From Streptomyces minutiscleroticus (GTDB taxonomy: Bacteria; Actinomycetota; Actinomycetes; Streptomycetales; Streptomycetaceae), in contig NZ_BMVU01000040.1 of NCBI RefSeq assembly GCF_014650875.1, forward strand, positions 1-64,000: 64,000 nt of DNA. Direction: 5' to 3'. A program made the position numbers and the translations under genes. This document shows, one piece after another, positions 34,487-42,587 of the stretch (its first letter is position 1; every line of letters starts with the position of its first letter). The notes beneath the pieces were generated by a model. That model searched no databases and was not told the DNA's origin. It saw nothing but the letters and a program-made list of their open reading frames with translations.

Positions 34487-35713
34487 TCAGCTGTCGGAGC
34501 CGCCGGCGCGCAGGGTGTCGAGGTCGGCCTTGACGGTGTCGATCGGGATGGCGAAGCCGAGGCCGACGCTGCCCGCGCCGGAGGAGGACGAGGAGTCGCC
34601 GCTCGCGGAGTACATCGCGGAGTTGATGCCGATGATGTCGCCGTTCATGTCGATCAGCGCGCCGCCGGAGTTGCCCGGGTTCAGCGAGGCGTCGGTCTGG
34701 ATCGCCTTGTACGTGGTCGTGGACGAGCCGGTGTCGCCGTTGAACTGCTGCCCGCCGAACTCGAACGGCCACTGGCCGCTGCCGCCGCCCCGGCCGGACT
34801 GCTGCCCCTGGCTCTCGTCCGTGGAGACGGTGACGTCGCGGTCGAGCGCGGAGACGATGCCGCTGGTGACGGTGCCGGTCAGGCCCTCGGGGGAGCCGAT
34901 CGCCACGACCTCGTCGCCGACCTGGACGGCGGAGGAGTCGCCGAGCGCGGCGGCCGTCAGACCGGAGGCGTTCTCCAGCTTGATCAGCGCGAGGTCCTTC
35001 TTGCTGTCGGTGCCGACGACCTGCGCGGTGTACTCCTTGCCGCCGCTGGTCGACACCTTGATCGAGGAGGCGCCGGAGATCACGTGGTTGTTGGTGACGA
35101 TCTCGCCGTCGCCGGTGATGATCACGCCGGAGCCGGTGGACTCGCCGGAGTCGGAGGAGGCGCTGATCTCGACGATGCTCGGGCCGACCGCCTCGGCGAC
35201 GCCCGCGACGGTGCCCTTCCTGGCCGCGGCCACCACGCTCGTGCCGGTGCTGGTCGAGGTGGTGTCGTTGCCGGTCAGCTCCTGGAAGGCGTAGGCGGTG
35301 CCGCCGCCCACGGCCGCGGCCGCGATGGCGACGGCGGCGAGCAGGGCCAGCGGCCCCCTGGCGCGCTTCTTCGGGGCGGGGGCGGCGGGAACCGGCTCCG
35401 CGAGGAGCGCGGTGGGGGCGGCGGGGTGCCCGTCGGAGCCGAAGGCCGCGAAGGACCCGCCGGAACCGGAACCGGGACCGCCCTCGCCGCCCCGGCCGGA
35501 CCCGGACCAGGCGGTGGCGTCCGCTCCGGCGGCCGGCGTGGCCGGCTCGTACGCCGGCGGGGGCGGCCACTCCGGGTTCACGGGGGAGTGCCGCCGGTCG
35601 TACGAGGACGGAGCGGGCTGGAGAGGCTGCGCGGGCCGGACGGGCTGCGCGGACTGCTCGGACGGCTGCTGGTCACCCTGGTACTCGCCGCTGCGGCGGA
35701 AGCTCTCGGTCAT
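34487..35713 (-). CDS. HtrA/DegP-like membrane-anchored serine protease without PDZ domain
   Basis: A 408-residue protein: a Pro/Gln-rich cytoplasmic tail, one membrane helix (GPLALLAAVAIAAAAVGGGTAYAF) and an extracytoplasmic trypsin-like domain with catalytic His in TNNHVISG, Asp in KDLALIKLE and Ser in NPGNSGGALID. It ends at GLGFAIPIDTVKADLDTLR, where HtrA proteins usually continue into a PDZ domain; none is present. It probably degrades misfolded envelope proteins. A triple CTCAG repeat lies directly upstream, and the two-component genes are downstream. Confidence 0.88.
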   Translation of the reverse strand: MTESFRRSGEYQGDQQPSEQSAQPVRPAQPLQPAPSSYDRRHSPVNPEWPPPPAYEPATPAAGADATAWSGSGRGGEGGPGSGSGGSFAAFGSDGHPAAPTALLAEPVPAAPAPKKRARGPLALLAAVAIAAAAVGGGTAYAFQELTGNDTTSTSTGTSVVAAARKGTVAGVAEAVGPSIVEISASSDSGESTGSGVIITGDGEIVTNNHVISGASSIKVSTSGGKEYTAQVVGTDSKKDLALIKLENASGLTAAALGDSSAVQVGDEVVAIGSPEGLTGTVTSGIVSALDRDVTVSTDESQGQQSGRGGGSGQWPFEFGGQQFNGDTGSSTTTYKAIQTDASLNPGNSGGALIDMNGDIIGINSAMYSASGDSSSSSGAGSVGLGFAIPIDTVKADLDTLRAGGSDS

Positions 35714-35730
35714 GGAGAAGAGCCTGTCGC

Positions 35731-35763
35731 GCGATCATGAGAGCTCCCTGAGCGCGCTCTGAG
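35731..35763 (-). promoter_or_regulatory. Three-unit 11-bp direct repeat (CTCAG type) before the HtrA-like gene
   Basis: Read on the reverse strand, three contiguous 11-bp units: CTCAGAGCGCG, CTCAGGGAGCT and CTCATGATCGC. They end only 17 bases before the ATG, so either the promoter lies upstream (a TATATC or CATACG near 35780-35795) and the repeat is in the leader, or the real start is further in. The core and period match 28329-28361. OmpR-family regulators bind such tandem sites. Confidence 0.6.
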
Positions 35764-36080
35764 AAGCCCGGCAGAACCTCGTATGCCCGATATAAAGCCG
35801 TCCGCGAGGCGCCCGGGGGCGGGAAACGGCGGGTTGCCGCGAGGTGAGGGCGCGGAGGGCGCCGGACGAATACTTGTCCACTGCATGTGAAGGCCCTGTG
35901 CCGGGAGGGGCGCGCGGCCTACGATCACCGCGCCGGAGGGGGGCTCCGCGGTTCGCCCGGTCCGACGCGGACGCCCGCGCTCGGCCGGGCCGGTGCGTCG
36001 TACGCCCTTCTCGGGCCATCGAATCCCCCGGCCCCCGTCCGACGGGCCCGGGACGACACCCACGCACCCAGGAGCCCTGA
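35764..36080. other. Divergent intergenic region, no gene seen
   Basis: About 320 bases between the HtrA-like gene and the secreted protease. It has a short AT-rich patch (GATATAAAG near 35790) that may serve a promoter, and otherwise GC-rich sequence without symmetric elements or a credible frame. A CCAGGAG before the GTG at 36081 is the ribosome binding site of the protease. Confidence 0.4.
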
Positions 36081-37835
36081 GTGATACGTGCCCTGCGCGT
36101 CCGCCTGAGACGCCCTTCGAGGGTGCTGCCCGCGGCCGCCCTCGCACTGGCGCTGAGCTGCGCCGGAGCCTTCGCCGCCCAGCCCGCGGCCGCCGCCGGC
36201 GGCGCGGCGGACCTGCCCGACCCGGGCGTCGCCCGGACCGCCGCCGTCCCCGCCCCGACCGCCTCCGACCGGGAGCTGCGCGAGCGGGTCGTGGCGGCCG
36301 CCGAGGACCGGGCGGTGCCCGAGACCCCCAAGAGGACCCCGTTCGTCATCGGCGGCACCGAGACGAGCATCTCCGGCGCGCCGTGGATGGTCCAGCTCGC
36401 CTACTACGACGCGACCACCGAGGACAGCTACTTCTGCGGCGGCACCCTGGTCGCCCCGAACAAGGTCCTCACGGCCGCCCACTGCGTCGCCGGCCTGGAC
36501 TGGGCGGAGAACGGCGCCGTCGTGGCCGGCGCCACCGGCCTGTACGACGGCACCAGCGGCACCGTCGCGGGCGTCTGGTCGCAGTGGAACCACACCCGCT
36601 ACAACGGCGAGACCTACCAGCACGACATCGCGGTCCTCACCCTCGACCGCCCGCTGGACCAGCCGTGGCTGCGCCTGGCGGCCGCCGGCGACACCCCGTC
36701 GTACACGCCCGGCCGGACCGGCACGGTGTACGGCTGGGGTCTGACCTCGGGCGCCGAGGACGCCGACCTCTCGGCGACCCTGCGCAAGGCGAGCCTGCCG
36801 CTGGTCGACGACGCCACCTGCGACAGCGCGGCGAAGTCGGTCTTCGGGCAGGACTACTTCGTCGAGGGCTCGATGGTCTGCGCCGGCACCCCGGCGACCG
36901 GCGCCGACGAGGGCACCACGACCCCCTGCAACGGCGACTCCGGCGGCCCGCTCGTGGTCGGCAACAAGGTCGTCGGCATCGTCTCCTGGGGCGTCGAGGG
37001 CTGCACCGCCCAGGGCGCCTACCCGGTCTTCACCAAGGTCTCCTCGTACACCTGGGCCGCCCAGCCGCGCATCGACGACGCCGACCGGTCGTTCGACGGC
37101 CGGGCCGACCTGCTGGCCCGCACCCCGTCCGGCGGCCTGTTCGAGCAGGTCAGCCAGGGCACGTCCCTCGCGCAGCGGAGCTTTTTGAGCCACGGCTGGC
37201 AGGACGTGAGCTGGGGCCTTCAGGCCGACCTCGACCGGGACTGGTTCCAGGACCTGGTCATCCGCGACAAGAACGACGGCAAGCTCTACCGCAGCTACTT
37301 CGACCACGGCGCCGGCGACTACACCTGGATGCAGATCACCTCGGTGTGGGGCGGCTACACGTCGTACGCGATCCCCGGCGACATGACCGGCGACGCCCGC
37401 CCCGACCTGGTCGCGGTGGACACCGACGGCTCGGTCTACCTCTACCCGGGCAAGGGGACCGGCGAGTTCTACGGCAAGGTGAAGGTCGTCGACAGGTCCT
37501 GGAAGGGCGTGACGGTCTTCGGGCACGGCGACCTGTCCGGCGACGGCCGGGCCGACCTGCTGGTCCGCAACGGCTCGGGCGTCCTGTACCTCTACCGCGG
37601 CACCCAGCAGGAGCACACGCCGTGGTCGACGCGGATCGAGGCCCGCACCGGCTGGAACTTCACCTCGTACGTCGCGAACGGCGACATGACCGGCGACGGC
37701 ATCGCGGACGTCGTCACGCGTGACTCCGGCGGCAGGCTGTGGCTCTACCCGGGCACCAACAGGGCCTCCGCCGACCTCTTCGGCGCGCGGATCGGCCTGG
37801 GCGGCGGGTTCGACCAGTACGACCTGCTGTTCTAG
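36081..37835 (+). CDS. Secreted trypsin-like serine protease with C-terminal FG-GAP/VCBS-type repeats
   Basis: A 584-residue secreted protein: signal peptide (to about AQPAAAAGG), a pro-region, then an S1 peptidase domain beginning FVIGGTETSISGAPWM. The triad is His in LTAAHCVAG, Asp in QHDIAVLTLD and Ser in NGDSGGPLVV. From about residue 335 the C-terminal part repeats a motif of the type D-x-x-G-D-G-x-x-D-L (FDGRADLLAR, TGDARPDLVAV, SGDGRADLLVR, TGDGIADVVTR), as in VCBS/FG-GAP beta-propellers, likely used for binding. Start is GTG. It is monocistronic. Confidence 0.92.
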   Translation: MIRALRVRLRRPSRVLPAAALALALSCAGAFAAQPAAAAGGAADLPDPGVARTAAVPAPTASDRELRERVVAAAEDRAVPETPKRTPFVIGGTETSISGAPWMVQLAYYDATTEDSYFCGGTLVAPNKVLTAAHCVAGLDWAENGAVVAGATGLYDGTSGTVAGVWSQWNHTRYNGETYQHDIAVLTLDRPLDQPWLRLAAAGDTPSYTPGRTGTVYGWGLTSGAEDADLSATLRKASLPLVDDATCDSAAKSVFGQDYFVEGSMVCAGTPATGADEGTTTPCNGDSGGPLVVGNKVVGIVSWGVEGCTAQGAYPVFTKVSSYTWAAQPRIDDADRSFDGRADLLARTPSGGLFEQVSQGTSLAQRSFLSHGWQDVSWGLQADLDRDWFQDLVIRDKNDGKLYRSYFDHGAGDYTWMQITSVWGGYTSYAIPGDMTGDARPDLVAVDTDGSVYLYPGKGTGEFYGKVKVVDRSWKGVTVFGHGDLSGDGRADLLVRNGSGVLYLYRGTQQEHTPWSTRIEARTGWNFTSYVANGDMTGDGIADVVTRDSGGRLWLYPGTNRASADLFGARIGLGGGFDQYDLLF

Positions 37836-37875
37836 GCGACTCTCCGCACGGGGTGCGCCGGTCCCGTCGGTCCGC

Positions 37876-38898
37876 TCAGCCGCAGCCGCAGGACCGGCGC
37901 ACCACCAGCCGCGAGGGGAACTGCTTCAGGCGCTCCCGGCGGGACCCGGCGACCCGCAGGCCGTCGTCGAGCACCAGGTCGACGGCCGCGCGGGCCATCG
38001 CGGGGCGGTCGGAGGCGACCGTCGTCAGCGGCGGGTCGGTGAGCCCCGCCTCCTTGACGTCGTCGTAGCCGGCCACGGCCAGTTCGCCGGGGACGTCGAT
38101 GCGCAGCTCGCGCGCCGCGCGCAGGACGCCGATCGCCTGGTCGTCGGTGGAGCAGAAGATCGCCGGGGGCCGGTGCGGTCCCGCCAGCAGCTCCAGGGCG
38201 ACCTGGTAGGCGTCGTAGCGGTTGTAGGGGGCCTCGAACAGTCGGCCCTCGGTGTCCAGGCCGGCCTCCTGCATCGCGCGCCGCCAGCCCTCGACGTGGT
38301 CGGAGACCGGGTCGCCGACCTCCGGCGTCTCGGAGGTGCCGCCCAGGCACGCGACGTACGGGTGCCCGTGCTCCAGCAGGTGCCGGGTGGCGAGCTGGGC
38401 GCCGCCCACGTCGTCGGTGACGACGGCCACGTCGTCGATCGCCTCGGGCCGCTCGTGCAGCAGCACCACCCGGGCGTCCCAGGCATCGATCTCTGCGGCG
38501 GCGTTGTCGGTCAGCGCGTGGCTGACCAGGATCAGGCCGGAGACCCGCATGCCGAGGAAGGCGCGCAGATAGTGCACCTCGCGCTCGGCGACGTAGTCGG
38601 AGTTGCCGACCAGGACCATCTTGCCGCGCTCGGCGGCGGCCTGTTCGACCGCGTGCGCCATCTCCCCGAAGAAGGGCTGGCGCGCGTCCGGCACGATCAT
38701 GCCTATGAGGTCCGTCCGCCGCGACGCCATCGCCTGCGCGACGCGGTCGGGCCGGTAGCCCAGCTCCTTGATCGCGGCGAGGACGCGCTCGCGCGTGGCC
38801 GGGGCGACCGGCCGGGGTCCGTTGTTGATGACATAGCTGACGACGGCGGTGGAAGTACCCGCCAGTCGCGCCACGTCGTCCCGTGTCACCTTGGCCAC
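37876..38898 (-). CDS. LacI-family transcriptional regulator
   Basis: A 340-residue regulator: an N-terminal LacI helix-turn-helix and hinge (VTRDDVARLAGTSTAVVSYVINNG ... ELGYRPDRVAQAMA) and a periplasmic-binding-type sugar domain with the end FPSRLVVRRSCGCG. It should repress sugar-related genes until an inducer binds. No sugar transport genes are adjacent, so its targets are probably elsewhere. It lies 23 bases downstream of glnR, in the same direction. Confidence 0.9.
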   Translation of the reverse strand: MAKVTRDDVARLAGTSTAVVSYVINNGPRPVAPATRERVLAAIKELGYRPDRVAQAMASRRTDLIGMIVPDARQPFFGEMAHAVEQAAAERGKMVLVGNSDYVAEREVHYLRAFLGMRVSGLILVSHALTDNAAAEIDAWDARVVLLHERPEAIDDVAVVTDDVGGAQLATRHLLEHGHPYVACLGGTSETPEVGDPVSDHVEGWRRAMQEAGLDTEGRLFEAPYNRYDAYQVALELLAGPHRPPAIFCSTDDQAIGVLRAARELRIDVPGELAVAGYDDVKEAGLTDPPLTTVASDRPAMARAAVDLVLDDGLRVAGSRRERLKQFPSRLVVRRSCGCG

Positions 38899-38921
38899 GC
38901 GCGGAGTCTACGCGGATGGAC

Positions 38922-39755
38922 CTACCTCTGGGCAGGCCGTGCGGCGGCTTCCTGGGGCTCGGCCCCGGCGTCCGCGGAGGCGGCGTGCGCCGTCACGCCC
39001 GTCTCGTCCTCTTTCGTCCCGGACGCCGCGGCGCCCTCCCCGGCCTCGCCCGAGCGCGCCGGGGTCCCGGCGGGCCGCTCCGGCTTCTCGGGCGTGACGA
39101 AGCGGTAGCCCACGTTGCGGACGGTGCCGATCAGCGACTCGTGCTCGGGGCCGAGCTTGGCGCGCAGCCGCCGCACGTGGACGTCGACCGTGCGCGTGCC
39201 GCCGAAGTAGTCGTAGCCCCAGACCTCCTGGAGCAGCTGGGCCCGGGTGAAGACCCGGCCCGGGTGCTGCGCGAGGTACTTGAGCAGCTCGAACTCCTTG
39301 AAGGTCAGGTCCAGGACCCGGCCCTTGAGCTTGGCGCTGTAGGTCGCCTCGTCCACCGAGAGGTCGCCGTTGCGGATCTCCATGGGGGAGTCGTCGGCGA
39401 CGATCTGCTGGCGGCCCATGGCCAGCCGCAGCCGCGCCTCGACCTCGGCCGGGCCCGCGGTGTCGAGCAGGACGTCGTCGATGCCCCAGTCGGCGGTGAC
39501 GGCCGCGAGGCCGCCCTCCGTCACGACGAGGATCAGCGGACAGCCGGGCCCCGTGGACCGCAGCAGCTGGCACAGGCTGCGCACCTGCGGCAGATCACGG
39601 CGCCCGTCGATCAGGATCACGTCGGCACCGGGGGTGTCGACCAGCGCGGGGCCCTCCGCCGGGGCCACGCGCACGTTGTGCAGCAGGAGGCCGAGGGCGG
39701 GGAGCACCTCCGTGGACGGCTGAAGGGCGTTGGTCAGGAGCAGCAGAGAACTCAT
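38922..39755 (-). CDS. glnR: Nitrogen response regulator GlnR
   Basis: A 277-residue OmpR-type regulator. The receiver domain (Asp50 in DVILIDGRRDL) is atypical: the usual N-terminal acidic pair is missing, as in actinobacterial GlnR, which acts without a partner kinase. The DNA-binding domain is textbook (LTFKEFELLKYLAQHPGRVFTRAQLLQEVWGYDYFGG). GlnR controls glutamine synthetase, ammonium and nitrate genes. The C-terminal 60 residues are low complexity. GGGGGAG precedes the ATG at 39755; a much longer upstream frame is rejected. It has a 5' region of about 200 bases or more. Confidence 0.94.
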   Translation of the reverse strand: MSSLLLLTNALQPSTEVLPALGLLLHNVRVAPAEGPALVDTPGADVILIDGRRDLPQVRSLCQLLRSTGPGCPLILVVTEGGLAAVTADWGIDDVLLDTAGPAEVEARLRLAMGRQQIVADDSPMEIRNGDLSVDEATYSAKLKGRVLDLTFKEFELLKYLAQHPGRVFTRAQLLQEVWGYDYFGGTRTVDVHVRRLRAKLGPEHESLIGTVRNVGYRFVTPEKPERPAGTPARSGEAGEGAAASGTKEDETGVTAHAASADAGAEPQEAAARPAQR

Positions 39756-39947
39756 CGCGCTCCCCCCGCCCGGATCGTCATACGTTCGTGCACGGTTCGC
39801 TCGCCCATAACGTCTGGTTCCTCCTCGGTCCCTGCGTGGGGGCACCTCCCACGCCCCGGTCCGGGGGCGGCGGGGGAGTTCTGCGGCACTGCTTCGTACA
39901 GAGGGCGGAGCCCGCCCCGTGGGCTCCGCGACTGCGCCGCGGGCGCC

Positions 39948-40018
39948 GTATACAGCGTTCGTATACAACGCCCGGTAAAGCACAAGAGGACCCGGGGGCA
40001 ACACTGCCCGAGTCCTCT
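39948..40018. promoter_or_regulatory. Regulatory region upstream of glnR: paired GTATAC sites and a long hairpin
   Basis: Two identical GTATAC palindromes 13 bp apart (39948-39953, 39961-39966) probably include the glnR -10. Just upstream (39985-40018) is a hairpin with 12-bp arms, AGAGGACCCGGG and CCCGAGTCCTCT (one mismatch), loop of 10. It lies between divergent genes, so a simple terminator is unexpected; an operator, or a terminator for antisense transcription, is possible. I see no clear PHO box here. Confidence 0.5.
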
Positions 40019-40037
40019 GCTCAGCAGAATAGCCCAC

Positions 40038-40578
40038 ATGAGTTCGGGTCCGGCAGGTCATGTGACGCGATCATCTCCCCGGCCGTGCCCCGCGGACGGC
40101 GCCGCGCGGAGCCGCCGCGCCCCCGCGCACGCCCTGCTCGAGGCGGCCGACGGGGTGGCGATCGACGCCGCGTACACACCGGAAACACCGACGATGACGG
40201 TCCGGTCATCGTCGTCGCACACGGCTTCACCGGCGATCTCGGCCGCCCGCACGTGCGCCGCGCGGCGGGCCTCCTCGCGCGGCACGCGGCCGTGGTGACC
40301 TTCTCCTTCCGCGGTCACGGGGCCTCCGGCGGCCGGTCCGCGGCCGGCGACCGCGAAGTGCCGGACCTGGCGGCCGCGGTGGAGTGGGCCCGGAGCCCGG
40401 GGCACCGGAGGGCGACCACGGTCGGCTGCTGGGGGCACCACCACCCCGGATACCGGCCGCCGCCTTCGGCGGTCACGCGCGGCTGTGGCCGGAGCGCGGC
40501 ACGGGCCACGCCGAGCACGCGGCGGACGACGGGCTGCCGGACCGGATCGGGGCGTGGGCGGTCCGCGCGGCGGGCTAG
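40038..40578 (+). pseudogene. Decayed alpha/beta hydrolase gene
   Basis: Three pieces of one alpha/beta hydrolase occur in different frames. From the ATG at 40038 the first frame reads LLEAADGVAIDAAYTP; it then shifts near 40180-40200 to DDGPVIVVAHGFTGDLGRPHVRRAAGLL and VTFSFRGHGASGG. After ATTVG, where the nucleophile elbow (G-x-S-x-G) should come, it jumps to the C-terminal part in a third frame (GGHARLWPERGTGHAEHAADDGL, with the catalytic-His-like GHAE) ending at 40578. About 100 codons including the catalytic Ser are missing. The remnant cannot encode an active enzyme. Confidence 0.8.
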
Positions 40579-40617
40579 CCTGGCCGTGTCGACCGTCGTC
40601 ACCGAGTGAGGAAGCAG

Positions 40618-40872
40618 ATGGCAAAGGGCACGGTGCGCTACTGGGCGGCCGCCAAGGCCGCCGCCGGCGTCGCCGAGGAGCCGTACGAGGCGGACACGCT
40701 CGCCGCGGCACTCGACGCGGCCCGCGAGCGGCATCCCGGCGAACTGGTGCGCGTACTGCGGCGATGCTCGTTCCTCGTCGACGGGGATCCCGTGGGCACC
40801 CGCGGGCATGAGACGGTACGCCTGGCCGAGGGCGGCACGGTCGAGGTGCTCCCGCCGTTCGCAGGAGGGTGA
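40618..40872 (+). CDS. MoaD/ThiS-family sulfur carrier protein
   Basis: An 84-residue beta-grasp protein ending in Gly-Gly (VEVLPPFAGG), the site that is adenylated and thiocarboxylated in MoaD and ThiS. VRYWAAAKAAAGVAEEPYEA resembles MoaD. It would carry sulfur for molybdopterin or a related pathway; no E1-like or synthase gene is adjacent. The ATG at 40618 has GAGGAAG close upstream; a GTG at 40606 is the alternative. It lies 11 bases before the next gene. Confidence 0.85.
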   Translation: MAKGTVRYWAAAKAAAGVAEEPYEADTLAAALDAARERHPGELVRVLRRCSFLVDGDPVGTRGHETVRLAEGGTVEVLPPFAGG

Positions 40873-40882
40873 CCTTCAGACC

Positions 40883-42427
40883 ATGAGCAACCAGCCCTAC
40901 GAGGGGCACGGCGCCCATCACCGGCAGCCGGCCCCCCAGCCGCGGTACGAAGACGTCGTGCCCGCCCCGCAGGACGACCACACCCAGCGGTGGGAGGGGC
41001 AGACCTGGGAGACCCAGGTGCAGCCGCCCGTCACCGCCGCCGACCTGGCCGAGACGGCGTACCTGCCCCCGCAGACGGGGGCGGATCCGGTGTACGGCCA
41101 CGGGCACGCGGCACCGGACCCGTACGGCCACGCCGGACAGCAGGCGGCCCAGGGCGGGCAGGGGTACGGCGACGGGCAGGGGTACGGCGGACCGTCCGGC
41201 TCCGGCCACCCCCACTCCGCCCCGCAGACGACCTACGGCCAGCAGGCGTCCTACGGCCGGCAAGCGCCCGCGTCCTACGGCCAGCAGGCGCCCTACCAGC
41301 AGGCGTCCTACCAGCAGGCGTCCTACCAGCAGGTCTCGTACGGCCGGCAGGTCTCCTACGGCGGACAGGCCGGGCAGCCCGGCGGCTTCGGCGGGCCGGC
41401 CGCCCATGGGCAGCCGGCCGACTCCGGGCACGCGCAGCAGTACGCCGGGACCGGCGGGCCGTACGGCGCCCCGTACGGAGGGACCGGGCAGTACGGCGTC
41501 ACCGGGCAGGCGCTGCCCCCGGAGGCGCCGGCCGGGACGGCCGGGCACCCGGCGCCGCAGGTCCCGCACCCCGCCGCCGCGCACGCCGCACCGGCCCCGG
41601 CGGAACCGGCCGCGCCGGGCACCGACGGCGGACCGGCCTACGGTCCGCCCACCCTCACCGGCAACGCCCGGATCACCGACGCCCAGCGCGCCCGCGCCGA
41701 GGGCCGCTCGCCGATCATCGAGCCGGGCATCCAGCCCGCCGCCCTCACCGCCGTGCTCGGGCTGCTGCTCTCCGGCGCGGCCGCGATCGGCTCGTACGCG
41801 CTGCTCGTGCCGCTGGTGCTGCTGCAGGCCGTGACCGCCGCCGGCTGGTTCCGGCTGAACGGCATGTGGCCCGCCCGCCAGGGCATCGCGCTGGCCTTCC
41901 TCGGCGCGCTCGTCGCGGACGCGGCCCTGCTCGCGGCCGGCCGGGAGCACGGCCCCGCGGCGATCCTCGGCGCCCTGGGCGTGTGGGTCCTGCTCTCCCT
42001 GGTCCTCCAGCTGCGCAGTCACGCCGACCCCGACGAGCGGATGTACGGCCTGATGGCGACCGTCGCGTCGGCGGCCCTCTCGATCATTGCGGCCGGGCAC
42101 CTCGCGGCCGTGCCGGACGCGGTGACGACGGGCGCCGCCGCGGTGGCGGTGGGCATCCTGGTCCGCGCGCTGCCGCTGCCGACCCCGGTGTCCGTGGTGG
42201 TGTCCCTGCTGGCCGCGGCCGCCGCGGGCTGGGTCGTGGGCGGCATGACGGACCTGGGCACGGGCGGCGCCCTGCTCGGCGCCGGCGCGGGGCTGTGCGC
42301 GCTGATCGGCCACCGGGTCGCCGCCTACGACTACCCGTCCCGCTTCGTCCACATGACGGCGGGCGTGGCGCTGCCGCTCGCCGCCGCCGCCCCGGCGGTC
42401 TACCTGCTGGGACGCGCCCTGGTCTGA
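40883..42427 (+). CDS. Membrane protein with a repeat-rich cytoplasmic N terminus
   Basis: A 514-residue protein. The first 260 residues are Gln/Tyr/Gly/Pro/Ala-rich with a five-residue repeat (QQASY and variants), probably disordered. The second half has seven or eight hydrophobic helices without a known motif. The function is unknown; similar proteins with such tails are common in Streptomyces. GGAGGG lies 14 bases before the ATG, overlapping the end of the MoaD-like gene, so translation may be coupled. Confidence 0.82.
   Translation: MSNQPYEGHGAHHRQPAPQPRYEDVVPAPQDDHTQRWEGQTWETQVQPPVTAADLAETAYLPPQTGADPVYGHGHAAPDPYGHAGQQAAQGGQGYGDGQGYGGPSGSGHPHSAPQTTYGQQASYGRQAPASYGQQAPYQQASYQQASYQQVSYGRQVSYGGQAGQPGGFGGPAAHGQPADSGHAQQYAGTGGPYGAPYGGTGQYGVTGQALPPEAPAGTAGHPAPQVPHPAAAHAAPAPAEPAAPGTDGGPAYGPPTLTGNARITDAQRARAEGRSPIIEPGIQPAALTAVLGLLLSGAAAIGSYALLVPLVLLQAVTAAGWFRLNGMWPARQGIALAFLGALVADAALLAAGREHGPAAILGALGVWVLLSLVLQLRSHADPDERMYGLMATVASAALSIIAAGHLAAVPDAVTTGAAAVAVGILVRALPLPTPVSVVVSLLAAAAAGWVVGGMTDLGTGGALLGAGAGLCALIGHRVAAYDYPSRFVHMTAGVALPLAAAAPAVYLLGRALV
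41282..41341 (+). repeat. 15-bp tandem repeat within the membrane protein gene
   Basis: Four consecutive 15-bp units of CAGCAGGCGTCCTAC type (41282, 41297, 41312, 41327); the first and last differ by one to three bases. Each encodes QQASY or a variant, so copy number changes would keep the frame. Confidence 0.9.
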
Positions 42428-42587
42428 CCCGGGACCGGCCGTCGCGTGTGTCACGGATGATCGACAACCGGCCGTCGCCTCCACGACGGGGGCGGCGGCC
42501 GGAGTTACGCTCGCGGTCCGGCGTCCGTCTGGCCCGCCGGTGACCGTTGTCGTGGGCGAGCGCCCGGGGTGGGGGAAAGACCGAGAC

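Noticed and set aside
38883..40298. Rightward 471-residue frame across glnR
   Set aside because: It is antisense to glnR over most of its length; only its last 80 codons overlap the alpha/beta hydrolase remnant.
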